Shown one piece after another: positions 22,027 to 34,186 of a stretch of DNA of 64,000 nucleotides. The notes under the pieces are model-generated. The model searched no databases and was not told the origin of the DNA. It saw only the letters and a program-made list of their open reading frames with translations. The DNA is from Rotaria macrura (taxonomy: Eukaryota; Rotifera; Eurotatoria; Philodinida; Philodinidae): positions 1 to 64,000 of the forward strand of contig OENT01000139.1 of the NCBI GenBank assembly GCA_900239685.1, written 5' to 3'. The stretch's first letter is position 1; every line of letters starts with the position of its first letter. The translations under genes and the position numbers were made by a program.

Positions 22027-25000
22027 ATGACTAGCGAACAATCATCTGTTGGTACGTTTCGAAATGATCATCTGTATATTCACTTCTATTTATTGTAGAA
22101 TCGACACGAAAAAAACGTCAACGTCGTTTAAAACAAGATCCTGAGTTTATATTTGATATTCCATTAATGCACAACATTTCAATGGATACACTACCAAAAT
22201 CAACTAAAAATAATTCAATAAAACTTAAAACAAGATCCGTTCAGTCTGTTGATGAGAATTTAACTGGTGTGGATCTATATGAACCAGGTGACATCGTTTG
22301 GTCGAAGTTAGGCAGTTTTCCCTGGTGGCCAGCACTTATCGTATGTAACATTGTCGTCTAAAAAAACATCTATTCGTTCTTTTCGTTTTAATTTTTATAG
22401 TGTCGATGCAATTCCGAAAATGGAATCTATACAAGAACATTGAGTATGTTGAAAACCTACAGACCTATTTATTAATTTACTTATGTCTAGAAAGAATCAA
22501 AGATCATGAAAAAAATCGATAGTTTTTGTGCAAATTTCACATGGTACATGTCTTTTCACAACAAATCTTCACGAATAGAACTTGTTTAATTGACTGTAAA
22601 TGTTCTCATTTCAGTCCTTCAAATGGGAACTTAAGAAACATAAATATAGATTTTATATGATTACAAGGAGAATATATCAATAAAAAAGAAATCGAAGGAA
22701 ACATAGATCTAATCTCATGAGTTATCTACTTCCTCCAATTGTTGCATACGTAAGAAAGAAAACTTGCAGCACTTTCTGGTCTGTCGAGATGTGTGTATTC
22801 GTTTTCTTGTCGATTCTTTGTAACATATTTCTATTGTTTATCTATTTCACCATCATCATGAATAACTATATATATAGATCACATGAAAAAGTATTTTGTT
22901 ATAAACTAGAAGAAAAATTATATAAGTTACACTTATGATCACGATTGCTAATGTCCATGAGACTACAAGACAAACCATTCATTCTTTAAGCTAAATCCTT
23001 GATCTTAGATGCAGATATCCTTCATCTTCAAGAACTAACTCAGATTTACAGTGTACATTGATCAGTAACAAAATATTCATGATTTAAAACATTTCTATGT
23101 AATTAAGTAGAAATATGAAATCATTTGAATATTCTTTTGTTTTTCTCTAGACTCAAACAATAAAACAAAACGACAATTTTTCGTTTACTTCTATGGAAAA
23201 TATATTCAATATGCATGGTTATCAACTCGTTCATTATTAAAATATGATGGTTTGAATAATTTTATACAAAATGCAGAAACTGCCGTTCGAGAAGTAGACC
23301 TATTGGTATTTAAAATATTCATATTAAATAATCATTCATAGTTAGGCTTCAACAAAATCTGAAAAATTAGAACTAGCTAATCGTTATCAATTGAAAGTTT
23401 CGATGAAAAAACGAGCACAATGGTACTTTAATTCATATTTCGTATAATAATTTTTCTTTGTTGAACGCATATTTTGTAGGGATGAATCTATTGCATTAGC
23501 AGATCATGCATTATCGATCACCAAAGATGAACGAATCAAGGAATTCAATGATCTATTAAGTGATGGACAAAGTCATGACAAGAAATCAAATGATGGTATG
23601 AACAATATTTTTATAAATATTCGTTTATCTGCACATTGAATATGCTAGATACAAAACGTCGTCGACGATCTTCAAATGAAAAATCTTCTAATTTCGAAGT
23701 AAAATAATAGATAATTAAAAATAAATTTTTATGAAAGTATTTCTTTTAGGCACCATCAAATAAGCGTTTTGCTCGGATATCGCTAGTATCATCGGTTTCG
23801 TCAGCATTACTGAATGATAAAAATTCTACAGACAAACCTTCAGGTCATGTTGAAAACATGAGAGTTCAGTCGAATAAAAATCAAAAAGACGATAAGCAAC
23901 CGATGAAGAAACAACGAGATCAAAAACTAAAATTCATTTTGAAACAAAATGAAGACGATGGCAAAGTAAGATAGTTTAAATATTGATGAGAGGTTCAAGA
24001 AAAGTGAATTTACAATCTATTGATTGCACCAGTATTAGTATTTTGGAAAATCATTCATGAGTTTCATTTCAGTAGTTCAAATTATTCGCTTGAAATCAAA
24101 ATTTCGAAATTTGATAGTAATTCCTTTAATTTCTAATAAGTCAAGAAGGATGTCTTAGAGATATGAACTCAAGTCTAAATAGATTTATTTCCATGGAAAT
24201 ACGGTTGCAAGTTTCAATCTTTTTACTGTTTGATGAGCAATGAAAGTATTGTATGAATAAAACGTTTTCGGCCGAATTTAATTGCTGCATTATTTAGTAA
24301 TAGTGACATCGAAAAATCAATTGATTGATCATAAATGAATTTCCAAGATACAATGAATTCTACTTTTCGAAGGTTGTCTATGTTCGCGTAGATATCGTTA
24401 CGTGTATAAAATGAAATCAATTCTTGATTCAACTCATTTCTTCATCCCTGTGGTCAAAACCGAAAAACAAAATACTAAATAAGCATACGTTCATAACAAC
24501 CCATGTGATCAAATATCTTCTAAATGACAGTGAACAACAATGAAAACGTTTTTAAATTTATTTTTATGATTGTTGAATCTTCAGAATCATATACAGTTTC
24601 TTAATGTCAATCAAAGATCAAGTTCCGTTATCAACTCCAGAGTGCATGCCAACTCCATTTCAGCGTCAAATGTACAACGATCGACAAAACTTTTCTCTCT
24701 TTCTCCTCTATAGGCTCATACGATAAATCTAACTTCTATTTTTAATTCTTACTGTTTTACACGAAGAGAAAAATATCTTAAGTTCCTAAGACAATGCCAA
24801 TTTTTCATAAAAGAGATTAGACATATTTGAAACTTAAATCAACTTATTTTAATACGAGGATTCGTTAGTTCTCTGAACTCTGGTGTGGTGTTACTGATAA
24901 AGTAAAATCTTAAAATAAAACATGAATCGATATAGAGCAATACAGATTGCACGTTCAATGAATCATAAATTGCGTAAAAAGAATGTAAACTATTTTCTAT

Positions 25001-25880
25001 TGGTTAGTTGATTTCTCATATAATAATCTTTTTCTTGCTCGATAAAATTTCGTTTCTTGTGCTGAACTAACAAATATCTCATTCGAAATGCTAGTTTTCA
25101 ATGAACAACAACATTATCTATTCAAAACAATAGAATTCACTCTACTTTCGTCAGCTGTAATCTTCTTCATCGGAAGAGAGGAGTGTCTTAAGAAACAAAT
25201 ATTTTGATACTAATACGATTGACTATATTCTCAATACTCATAAAATATTCTTTCAGACATCAAGCAGTATTGTTAGTCATTCGATAAAAACAAGATCAAA
25301 ACGATCCTTATCACCATCGAATGAAAACGACACAGCATCATCAACTATACGTATGAATGAGCAAACAAAAACAGTGAAGACTGATGATGAAACCGAATAT
25401 GAATACACACCATCATCCAATGATCAGCAAAAACTATCACCATTTATTCATCTTATTCATGCAAATATTCCACCATTGTCAAATTATGAACAAAAATTAA
25501 TTGCTGAAGGTCTTCTCAATCATAGCAAAGATACAAGTTTAACATTGGATGAAGCTCGAATGTTTTCTATTAACAAGGCTATTGAAATAGGTACGATAAA
25601 CTGCAACAAGGTATTTAGATTATTTTTCCTATTTTATAATTTAGTTCATGAAAATTATCACTATCAAATGGAATATATACCGACAGAATGGTTTTATGAT
25701 TCTATTCTATTGAAATATCCTTCGGTTGTATTTAAATATCGGCTTTGGTTTGAACATGTCAAAGTCGATATCATTCCTGATGGACTTGATATCGTTCAAT
25801 TGAAACAATGGCAAATAGCTCTTATGATTCAAGCTCAAATAAAACTTGAACAAGAGCAACAACTATCCAATGCTATCTAA
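22027..25880 (+). CDS. PWWP-domain protein, tandem copy 3
   Basis: Ten exons (22027-22051, 22099-22340, 22401-22443, 23151-23305, 23346-23422, 23480-23595, 23649-23698, 23750-23965, 25257-25590, 25645-25880) give 497 residues. A basic N-terminus (RKKRQRRLK) precedes the PWWP module GDIVWSKLGSFPWWPALI, continued by KRQFFVYFYGKYIQYAW after a 707-bp intron. The 77-nt and 50-nt exons match copy 1 in length. A long Lys/Ser linker with several nuclear-localisation-like clusters follows, then the shared C-terminal domain: LTLDEARMFS, IPTEWFYDSILLKYP, FKYRLWF, with a Gln/Glu-rich tail. The last intron (25591-25644) is 54 nt, a multiple of three without stops, so its retention would insert 18 residues. 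A 1.29-kb intron separates linker and C-terminal domain. Likely a nuclear chromatin-associated protein. Confidence 0.85.
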
Positions 25881-26753
25881 ATTGAATGAAGCATGATTAT
25901 TAATATACCATGTACAAACTTTGTGTATTTATGTACAGTATAGTTTGAGAGAAAAAGCAAAGTGTCTCTTTTTTTGTTTTTGAAATAATCTGTCTCATTT
26001 AAAATGGTATCTTCGATTTTAATGTACGCTAAGGCAATGTGGAATATCAGTGATTGTGCATTCAATTTCAGAAACTCGTTTACTTTTCGAATAAAATATA
26101 TTCATATTTTCTTTTTTATTTCTGAAAAATCGTTGTCTGTTTACATATACATGTACATACATATCTTTGTGGTCATGTGAAATGATCATTTCTACGTTGT
26201 AGAACTTCAAAGATACGAGCTTCAAACGTTTTCTGAAATCAGATACATCATGAACAAAGTCCTAGAACAGTTCATGGAATAATCTTAGTAGTCCTATGGA
26301 AAAAACTATGTCACCATTTTAAAATGCAAAATCTATATATAATCTATGATGATATTCAAGATTCATTGTCAAGGATGTTCTTCTCCCTATTCTAATTTCT
26401 TGTCGAAATTTCATGCAGGTAAGAAACACTGTACAATTTTAGTCTTTACCACTTTGTGTGGATGAATACATGAAATAAAATTTCTACTTATCTTACTGTC
26501 ATGAGAATAGATGGAACTATGATAAAATTCAGTTTAAAACGCAATCAGATTGATTAAAAGTAAACGTATATATATACATACAATTGATACTTGCTCTATC
26601 TAGGTTGAATTAATTTTTACGATAAGTTTTTTTAGAAGAAATATAAATTTTGAAATAGTTTTCGTTTGATTGAAAATAGAAAAATAGAAACTGTGTGTTC
26701 AATATTTTTATGATTATAGCTTTAAAATAATAATATTGTATAATTCTTTTCAG
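25881..26753. other. Intergenic DNA between PWWP copy 3 and NOL10
   Basis: There is no gene. Minus-strand frames here are short and featureless. The stretch ends in a pyrimidine-rich acceptor (ATTCTTTTCAG, 26743-26753) placed 7 bp before the NOL10 ATG, suggesting a 5' UTR intron or a trans-splice site. Confidence 0.55.
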
Positions 26754-26760
26754 ATCAATT

Positions 26761-29700
26761 ATGCAAGTCACAAATGTTAATGATGTTCGTGTCTATAATT
26801 TAACATGCGGTCAAAAGGCAGTACCAGAAGTGAATTCAATAGAAATTCTTTTCTTTCTTTGAAATAAATCAATTCCTTTTTTCTTTCTTCTCTAGTGGCT
26901 TACCGATGACAAACGAAAAAAGTTGAAGAAAGAAGCAGGTTATTTATTAATCTTCGATTTTCTTTTCTATTTATTAATCCATTAAATATATAGACGCAAA
27001 ACAACGTATTGAGCTTATTCAAGGCTTTGAAATGCCCATGCTAAGTAGTTGTATCTCAATGACTCGTGATGGGCAATACATATTTGTCACTGGTAAATTT
27101 AAAAAGGATAATAATAAACTAAATCAACAAGTAGTCTCATTTTTCATATTACTCCTAGGTGCCTATAAGCCACGTGTTCGTTGTTATGATATGAATGAAT
27201 TGTCATTAAAATTTGAAAGATGCTTTGATAATGAATGTATACAAATGAAAATTCTTTCAGAAGATTATTCAAAAGTAAGATGGTCTTCTTCAACACTTCA
27301 AGCAGTCTCAAAAGAATCATTGATCGAAAAAAAGAAATGAATAAAGATATTGTTTCTGTCGACCGTGCAGTTATTTCGTAGTATTTATTCGACGAAGAAT
27401 CTAATTCTCTATAAAAAAAATACTGTAATGAATGTGTCTTTTCAGAAAATAGTTTTTGTACGTCTTAAGTTCAAACGATTCATTTCTATTCAATTGTGAA
27501 TCTATGATTTGATCTTGTTCACAAAGTACTAAACAATGCTTTGGAATGTGTTTAGATACCAAATGTAAAAACGATATTCTGAGATGTCCTAATTTTTTTT
27601 ATGCTAGATGTGCCGTAGACACATGGTTAGATCTCATAGATTAAGATGCAGACTTTCATTCTATACAAATTTAGTCTAGATACTCAATCGATGAGTAGAT
27701 ACCTTTGGTTGTTCTAATTTTTTCCAAAAATAACTCCTGTAATCGATTGAGAAACTATTTTCTATTTTAAAATCTTCTCTAGTGAACATGGTACTTAAAA
27801 TTTTGGCAAATAATGCCGTATTTTATGCAGACTCTATCAGTATAGTTGAAATAGTCAATGGGGCAGTAATTGAACAATTCAATCATTTATTCGTTTTTTC
27901 TTTCAAATACATGTTATCGTTTTGAAGTGAAGATATCAAGAGAATAACTACTAGCAATGGAATTCTGCATCGAATGAAACAAATATGATATTTTGAAACC
28001 ATTATTAAATCTTCCATTAGATTTGAAAGTCAAAGCGAGTTTTTAATTATAGAACAGCTGTTACTAATAATGTGAGTAACTATCTGAGAAAAAGGGGTAG
28101 TGATAAGTTACACCCTAGTAAAAATTCAGTTTGGATTTGTCTACGATTGCGACAGGTTTCATTTGATGATTCATTATCACTTATCTTGTTTACTCTGAAG
28201 AATTTCACAAAAATATATTTAATGCATTGATGAATATCAGTTAAATATAATCGAAATTAATTGATACATGAGATGGAGAAGACTACATGTATGTGTCGCC
28301 GTAGAAATTAAAATCCAGTAGAATTTTAATTTCTACTGTACCATATATATATATATGGATATCCTATTCGTTTTGATTAACTTGATTGTTTATCATGAAA
28401 TTTTGTTGAGGAATATCTTATGATCAGATAGAAATCAACAGTTCTTTGCTGGCCATCGGCAGTCTTGATTTTGTTTTCATAATAGATATTTATCGGTTCT
28501 GATCTCTTGCTGATATCAACCGTTCATTTCATTGAACTATTGTTGAGGCATGTAGCTTTCTGTGTTATATGGATAAGCAAGCACGTTAGAACGAACATCA
28601 CATACTGTTTGAAATCGATTACACTTCTTATTAACATCAGATGATACACATGATAGAATCGATATTTTAAAAAATAAACGTATCGTATAAAAATCATTCT
28701 TCATCTTCTTGCTAATACACAACGAACGGCTTAACACCGGATTACGTTGTATATTTCTATTTTGGGCACTATTCTACTATCGAAATATTTTCTAGACTAT
28801 AGAAGGAAAAATTTCTTTCTAGAAGTACAGATTAACTGTATCTGATGCAAGAGCTTTACTAGCAATAGAGCCAAGCCGATCTTGGTATGGCGCTACCCTT
28901 TAGTCATGGTCAAACTATTTAGTTCATTTCTAAGAGTTTATTTTTCTCTATTTTAATTATTGTTTGACAATTTCAATTGAGTAAAATTTTGATGTATAGA
29001 TTGTATTTATGCATGCTAATCGTTACATTGAATTTCATTCTCAAGTTGGAAATTATTATACTATTCGAACCCCAAGACAAGGACGAGCATTTGATTATCG
29101 GTATTCATCTTGTGATCTGTATTGTGTTGGAGCAACGTAAGAAAAGCAGTCGAATCGATAAACTTTTCTAACACTGGACAAATTCGAATGTCTTTTTAGC
29201 AATGAAATTTACAGATTTAATCTTGAACAAGGACAATATCTTGAACCTATACCAAGCAGATTAACGTATAAAACAAAAATCTTAAAAATTGACTTGCTTT
29301 CATTGTTTTTCGTTATATTTTCAGGGGTTTTAATGCATGCGAATTTAATCCTGAACACGAATTGTTTGCCTGTGGTTCTGTTGAAGTAAAAAATAGATCA
29401 ATTGTTTATATGTGCAATATGGAATTCGAGTTTCATTTCTCTATAGGGTCAACTAGAATGTTATGATCCCCGTATTCGATCACTTGTTGGACAAATCGAT
29501 TGTGCAGTCTACGCCAACAGTAACAGTGGTAACAGGTAGATCAACTTTCATTATTGAAAAACAAGAATTATTGGTGTTTCTAGTTTACCAGCGGTATCTT
29601 GTATTAAATTCAAAGATGCACTTAATCTATCTGTTGGTATGAGTACTGGTCAGGTAAGTGTAGAAGTTGTTTTGCTCTTGAATATTTTTGAATTCGATTA

Positions 29701-32051
29701 ACTGTTCATGTTTTTACTGTTCAAGATATTACTATTCGATATCCGTTCAAACAAGCCATATTTCATAAAAGATCATAATTATAATCTGCCAATAAAACGT
29801 ATTGATTTTCATGCACAAAATGATGATTATATATTATCAATCGATAAGAAAATATGTAAAATATGGAATCGACATACGGTAAATAATAGATAAAATTTTA
29901 CTACTCAAAATGACTTGTTTGACCGATCGTTTTTCTCGCTGATAAAGGAACTAAACGAAAAGCTCGTCACATGTGATCATTATGATTTTAGAATATTGAA
30001 ATAAAAATTTGAGTCGAGCTTGTTAAAAAAACAAATCCATATTATCTCGAAGATTGGATTCATAAAAGATGAACGACTGTGTCAAGCGTCAAGATGATTT
30101 TGTTCAGAATAACAAAACAAAAGCCTTCTAAGTTGTAAATCATGAGGACTAATTTTGTGAGTTCGATAGGCTTTAGTTTTTCGATAACGTTTTAATCAAT
30201 ATTTAGTTGACTAAGCGTAGTCACATTTTTTCGAAGTGATAATTTTAAGTTTACAGCTAAAAATTTATGCATATAAACAACTTCTCTAGAATAGTTTCGA
30301 ACATAAATCTCTTTAAGACTCTGCAGTTTTTTACAATTTTACACTGTGTATACACTCGTCATTGAAACCGATGTATTCCATGAAATTTCAGATATCTCAC
30401 AAAAGCTTTGTCAATCATGGATACATGTCTTTGCCAGATAAAATCTTCAGATAGTTCTCTATTTTCCCAAGATTTTAATCCAAAACTCAATCTGTAAAAT
30501 CATGACACTAGCCAGAAATCCATATTTCTATGGATACAATCACTAGTGTATGTCATCAAGTTTCTTCAATATGATTGTATAAGAACTTGAACATGATAGA
30601 TATGTACTAGTCAATATATATTTAATCTTATAGGGTAAAAACTTAACATCGGTCGAACCTGGAGCACCACTTAATGATATGCTTAATATTCCTGGTAGTG
30701 GTCTAGTATGTTTAACGAATGATTCACCAAAAATATTTGTTTATTATATTCCGGTAAGTTCTGCGAACTAAATGACATATCAATACATTGTATCAATCTA
30801 TAGACATTGGGTAATGCACCAAAATGGTGTACTTTTCTCGATAATATCACTGAAGAACTTGAAGAAAAACCAGCTGATACAGGTTTTATTGTTTTTTGCT
30901 CCTTCCCTGTACATATCATTTTCTTTGTTTGTTTCAGTTTATGATGATTATAAATTTTTAACATTGAAAGAACTCGATACACTTGGTTTATCACATTTAA
31001 TTGGTTCTGATCTTCTTCGTGCTTATATGCATGGTTACTTTATGGATATTCGACTTTATAATCAAGTAAACTATTTCATTGCGTATGTGTATTGATATGC
31101 ATAGCATTGTCATTTCCTAAGGCTAAAAGTGTCGCTGAACCATTTGCATTTGCTGAATATCGTAAGAAAAAATTACGTGAAAAAATTGATGTTAAACGAG
31201 AAAAGAGTCGTGTACCATTACCGGTAAAATGTCTCATTTACTATTTTCTTTCTAGAAATGTTTCGTTTGTGTTTTATATTTTTTTCCACATAGATTGTAC
31301 CGACAGTTAATAAAGATCTTGCAGAAAAGCTGTTACATGATCAAGATGAATTAAATATTAAAAAGAAAAAAAAACAAAAACCTGTTGAAAATAAAGTAAA
31401 GTATTCTTTTGTTTGTCTTCTTGAGTATGAAAAGAAATTCTATCGTGTTTATTTCTTGCAGGAAGTACCATCTATTCTTAAAGATAGTCGATTTCAATCA
31501 CTATTCACAAATCCTGATATGCAGATCGATGTTAATCATGAATATTTTAAAAACATTGCCCCACTTGTTTCGCGTCTTCATAAACAAAATTTAGCTGAAG
31601 AGGAACTAGCAGAAGTATGAAAGACATAAATGGAAAACAGATTCAATTTTTCTTTCGTTTTTTGTAAAAAAAGATTGAAAATGCTGAAGAAGAAGCAGAA
31701 GAAACGGAAGATGCTGACGATAATAACAACGATGATTTTATGGACGATATTCTTACCTCTGATGAAGAAGAAGAAAAGGAAGAGAAAGCCAAGGAAAAAA
31801 ACACTATTCGTAAAACGAAATTAGTACCGATTGATGCAATCAATGATATCGATCAAGAAACCCTTCGTTCACTATCATTCAATGAACGAGCAAAACGATC
31901 TACGAACTTATCTTCGTCTCATTCGAATAATCAATATCACGTAATACCAGCCAATAATGTTGATCGAAAGAAGATTGATGATGGTGATCATCGAAAAAAT
32001 GTTCGACGAGCACCACGCGGTCGAATGAACAGTCGACGTGGGGAAACATAA
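26761..32051 (+). CDS. NOL10: Nucleolar protein 10 (Enp2 homologue), WD40 and NUC153
   Basis: Seventeen exons (26761-26829, 26896-26938, 26994-27092, 27159-27274, 29000-29136, 29200-29265, 29325-29385, 29447-29535, 29584-29653, 29726-29878, 30634-30753, 30804-30882, 30938-31065, 31122-31223, 31294-31395, 31462-31614, 31674-32051) keep one frame for 654 residues, close to the animal protein. Family hallmarks run in order: [62 protein letters not shown], a GQLECYDPR blade, [20 protein letters not shown]-type [32 protein letters not shown], the NUC153 motif [11 protein letters not shown], then an acidic Glu/Asp tract and a basic Arg-rich tail. NOL10/Enp2 is a WD40 subunit of the small-subunit processome for early pre-rRNA cleavage in the nucleolus. 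Two introns are long (27275-28999 and 29879-30633); the others are 40-66 nt. AATAAA follows at about 32100. Confidence 0.95.
28301..28336. repeat. 14-bp perfect hairpin inside a NOL10 intron
   Basis: GTAGAAATTAAAAT (28301-28314) pairs exactly with 28323-28336 around an 8-nt loop. It is followed at once by a palindromic CCATATATATATATATGG. It sits in the 1.7-kb intron 4. Small palindromic insertion or structural intron element. Confidence 0.8.
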
Positions 32052-34186
32052 AAAAAATAACGAAATCTTGTTAAAATTTCATTGTTTGTTCGTTTTTTTT
32101 AATAAATTCTTTTGTTTTGATATCTAGTGAATATTTCATTTACTAGAAAAAAAGAAGGAATGGTGTTAAAATATAGAATCATTCATTGTAAGAAAAGAAA
32201 CATTATGAATTTTAATTTACCTTTATTTGTTTCACTAGTTTTTTTTTGTCTTAAAAGAAAGTGGAGTTCTAAGCAAAGGAGAAGAAGAAAATAAGCCACT
32301 CGAAGACAGACTCTCACACATAAAATGTTTAATTTTCAACAAGATCTTATTACAAAAACTTTATTTGTCTGAAAATTGCTAGTTCTCAAGAAATTCTAGA
32401 AAAACTTTTCTTTGACAAATATCGATGAAGGATTAATACCATTGATAATTGGTTTTGTACATCTCATGTCTGTATTTTACTTCATAGATGTATTCTTACG
32501 CTATTAGATTATTACCGATTGATTGTGGTCATGTGCGTATCTCAAACATCGAAAATATATGAAAAAAAGTCATTTTTTATCTATATTACTATGCATGTGA
32601 CATGAATTGTGAATATATTACGATGGAATTTCTGACATTTATTTTGTACACATTATATAGAAGTATTGTTTGAGATTTGCAAAAACATATTCACAAAAAA
32701 AAATAATACGTATTCAACGATCAAATTCAATACCTCGTTCTAAATAACACAAAGAGCCGAGAAGGAAACACATTCCAGTGTTGAACATAATTCCATTTCA
32801 TATCATTAGTATCACTACTAAATCACTTTGAAATTAGAGAGATCTTCAAAAGTTTAATTTACGATAATTATATAATTATGTTTAGATATCTTATTCATGT
32901 TTCATTGAATTTATTTCCATTCAAATTTGTCCATTTATACGTTTGAGCGATAATGAACATATCCTTCTCACCATCAAAGTATACTTGGAAAGTATGTTGC
33001 TATTTGACTATGGAGCTTCGCAAACAGCTTTTTCTGGCTCCAAATCACATTTCCAGTCCTATTTTCGATCTACAATTTCTACAGCTTCTCGTCCCAAATT
33101 TTCAAAAGAACAAGCCGTTTTTTGCAAGATTAAGCCTACTTTTTCATATATGCTTTTCATAAAAGGATGCACTGTGACCAACTTGAATAGTTTATAGTTC
33201 CCGGGTCCGCTGAGTTCCTGAAAAATTAAAATTTCTGGTCCCTATTCCGATCACGCGGGACTAGGATCATTTTGCAGTTCCCTATCTTTGATGAATGGTT
33301 GATGGTTTTCTAAATACTGCATAAACCGTGAAAGGCATTCTTGTTTTCATTTTAACCTTCACTGCCACCAGTGAGTACAAAATGCGCCGACAGGAATTAA
33401 TAGAACCTCACATGTTCTGGCATTTTTTGCTTCTATTAAATGTTTAAAGGAAAATGCGATTATTCTAGATTGAATAGATTCAAACAGTTGGATGCATCGC
33501 ATTGTTCGATTTGAACAGCATGACACTTGATTCAAACTAATTCTAAATATTTTTCTTTTTGAACAAAATACTATTACAGTTTCATAAGTTGAATGAAAAT
33601 TTTCTATTCTCTATCACTACATAATTAAGTTGTCTCTTATTTGGAATAGAGGAGAATATTTTCGGGAGCACATATGTTCTTAAATATCTTTATCAAACAC
33701 AAGGCGACCATACTCGATTGGTATTAACGAGTAAAATATTTATTGCGAACCAGACTCGCTTAGTTCATAGATCTTTCCTATTCAAAGCATAATTCAATTG
33801 CTCAAGTTCCAAGTACAGTGCCTATTGGAGTTTCATCACGATGACAATCATTCGTATACAGTGACATCTATTGAATCACTTTTATAAATAAAAATTATGG
33901 AAATGTACTTGCTTTTATTTTTAAATATTTGTTGAATTAAAGAGGATACTGGGAATAATAAATAAGTATGTATATATGAAGTAAGAGTTCAAAAAGAATT
34001 TTAGAGGTCTACTTCCAATGAAATGGCTACACCAACAAAGAAAATAACACAATTGACAAACAACCTTCTATTGATTGACTTCCGTATTGTTTCCAATCAC
34101 TGATATATATATATATATATATATATATCCGTTGTTCCTTTTGTTACAGATTTTTACTTCTTCTTTCGCTTAGAAGCTTAATTTTC
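32052..34186. other. Intergenic DNA between NOL10 and CPSF6
   Basis: The left 100 bp hold the NOL10 3' UTR with an AATAAA near 32100. Two overlapping frames of 69-84 codons (32943-33197) have no motif. The right end, just before the CPSF6 ATG, holds the (AT)n tract and an acceptor-like TTTTGTTACAG at about 34149. Confidence 0.5.
34103..34128. repeat. (AT)13 microsatellite upstream of the CPSF6-like gene
   Basis: Thirteen uninterrupted AT units, ending 58 bp before the start codon of the cleavage-factor gene. It is likely length-variable and may affect the promoter or 5' UTR. Confidence 0.9.

Noticed and set aside
31643..31843. Serine-rich minus-strand ORF
   Set aside because: Antisense of the acidic tract of NOL10.
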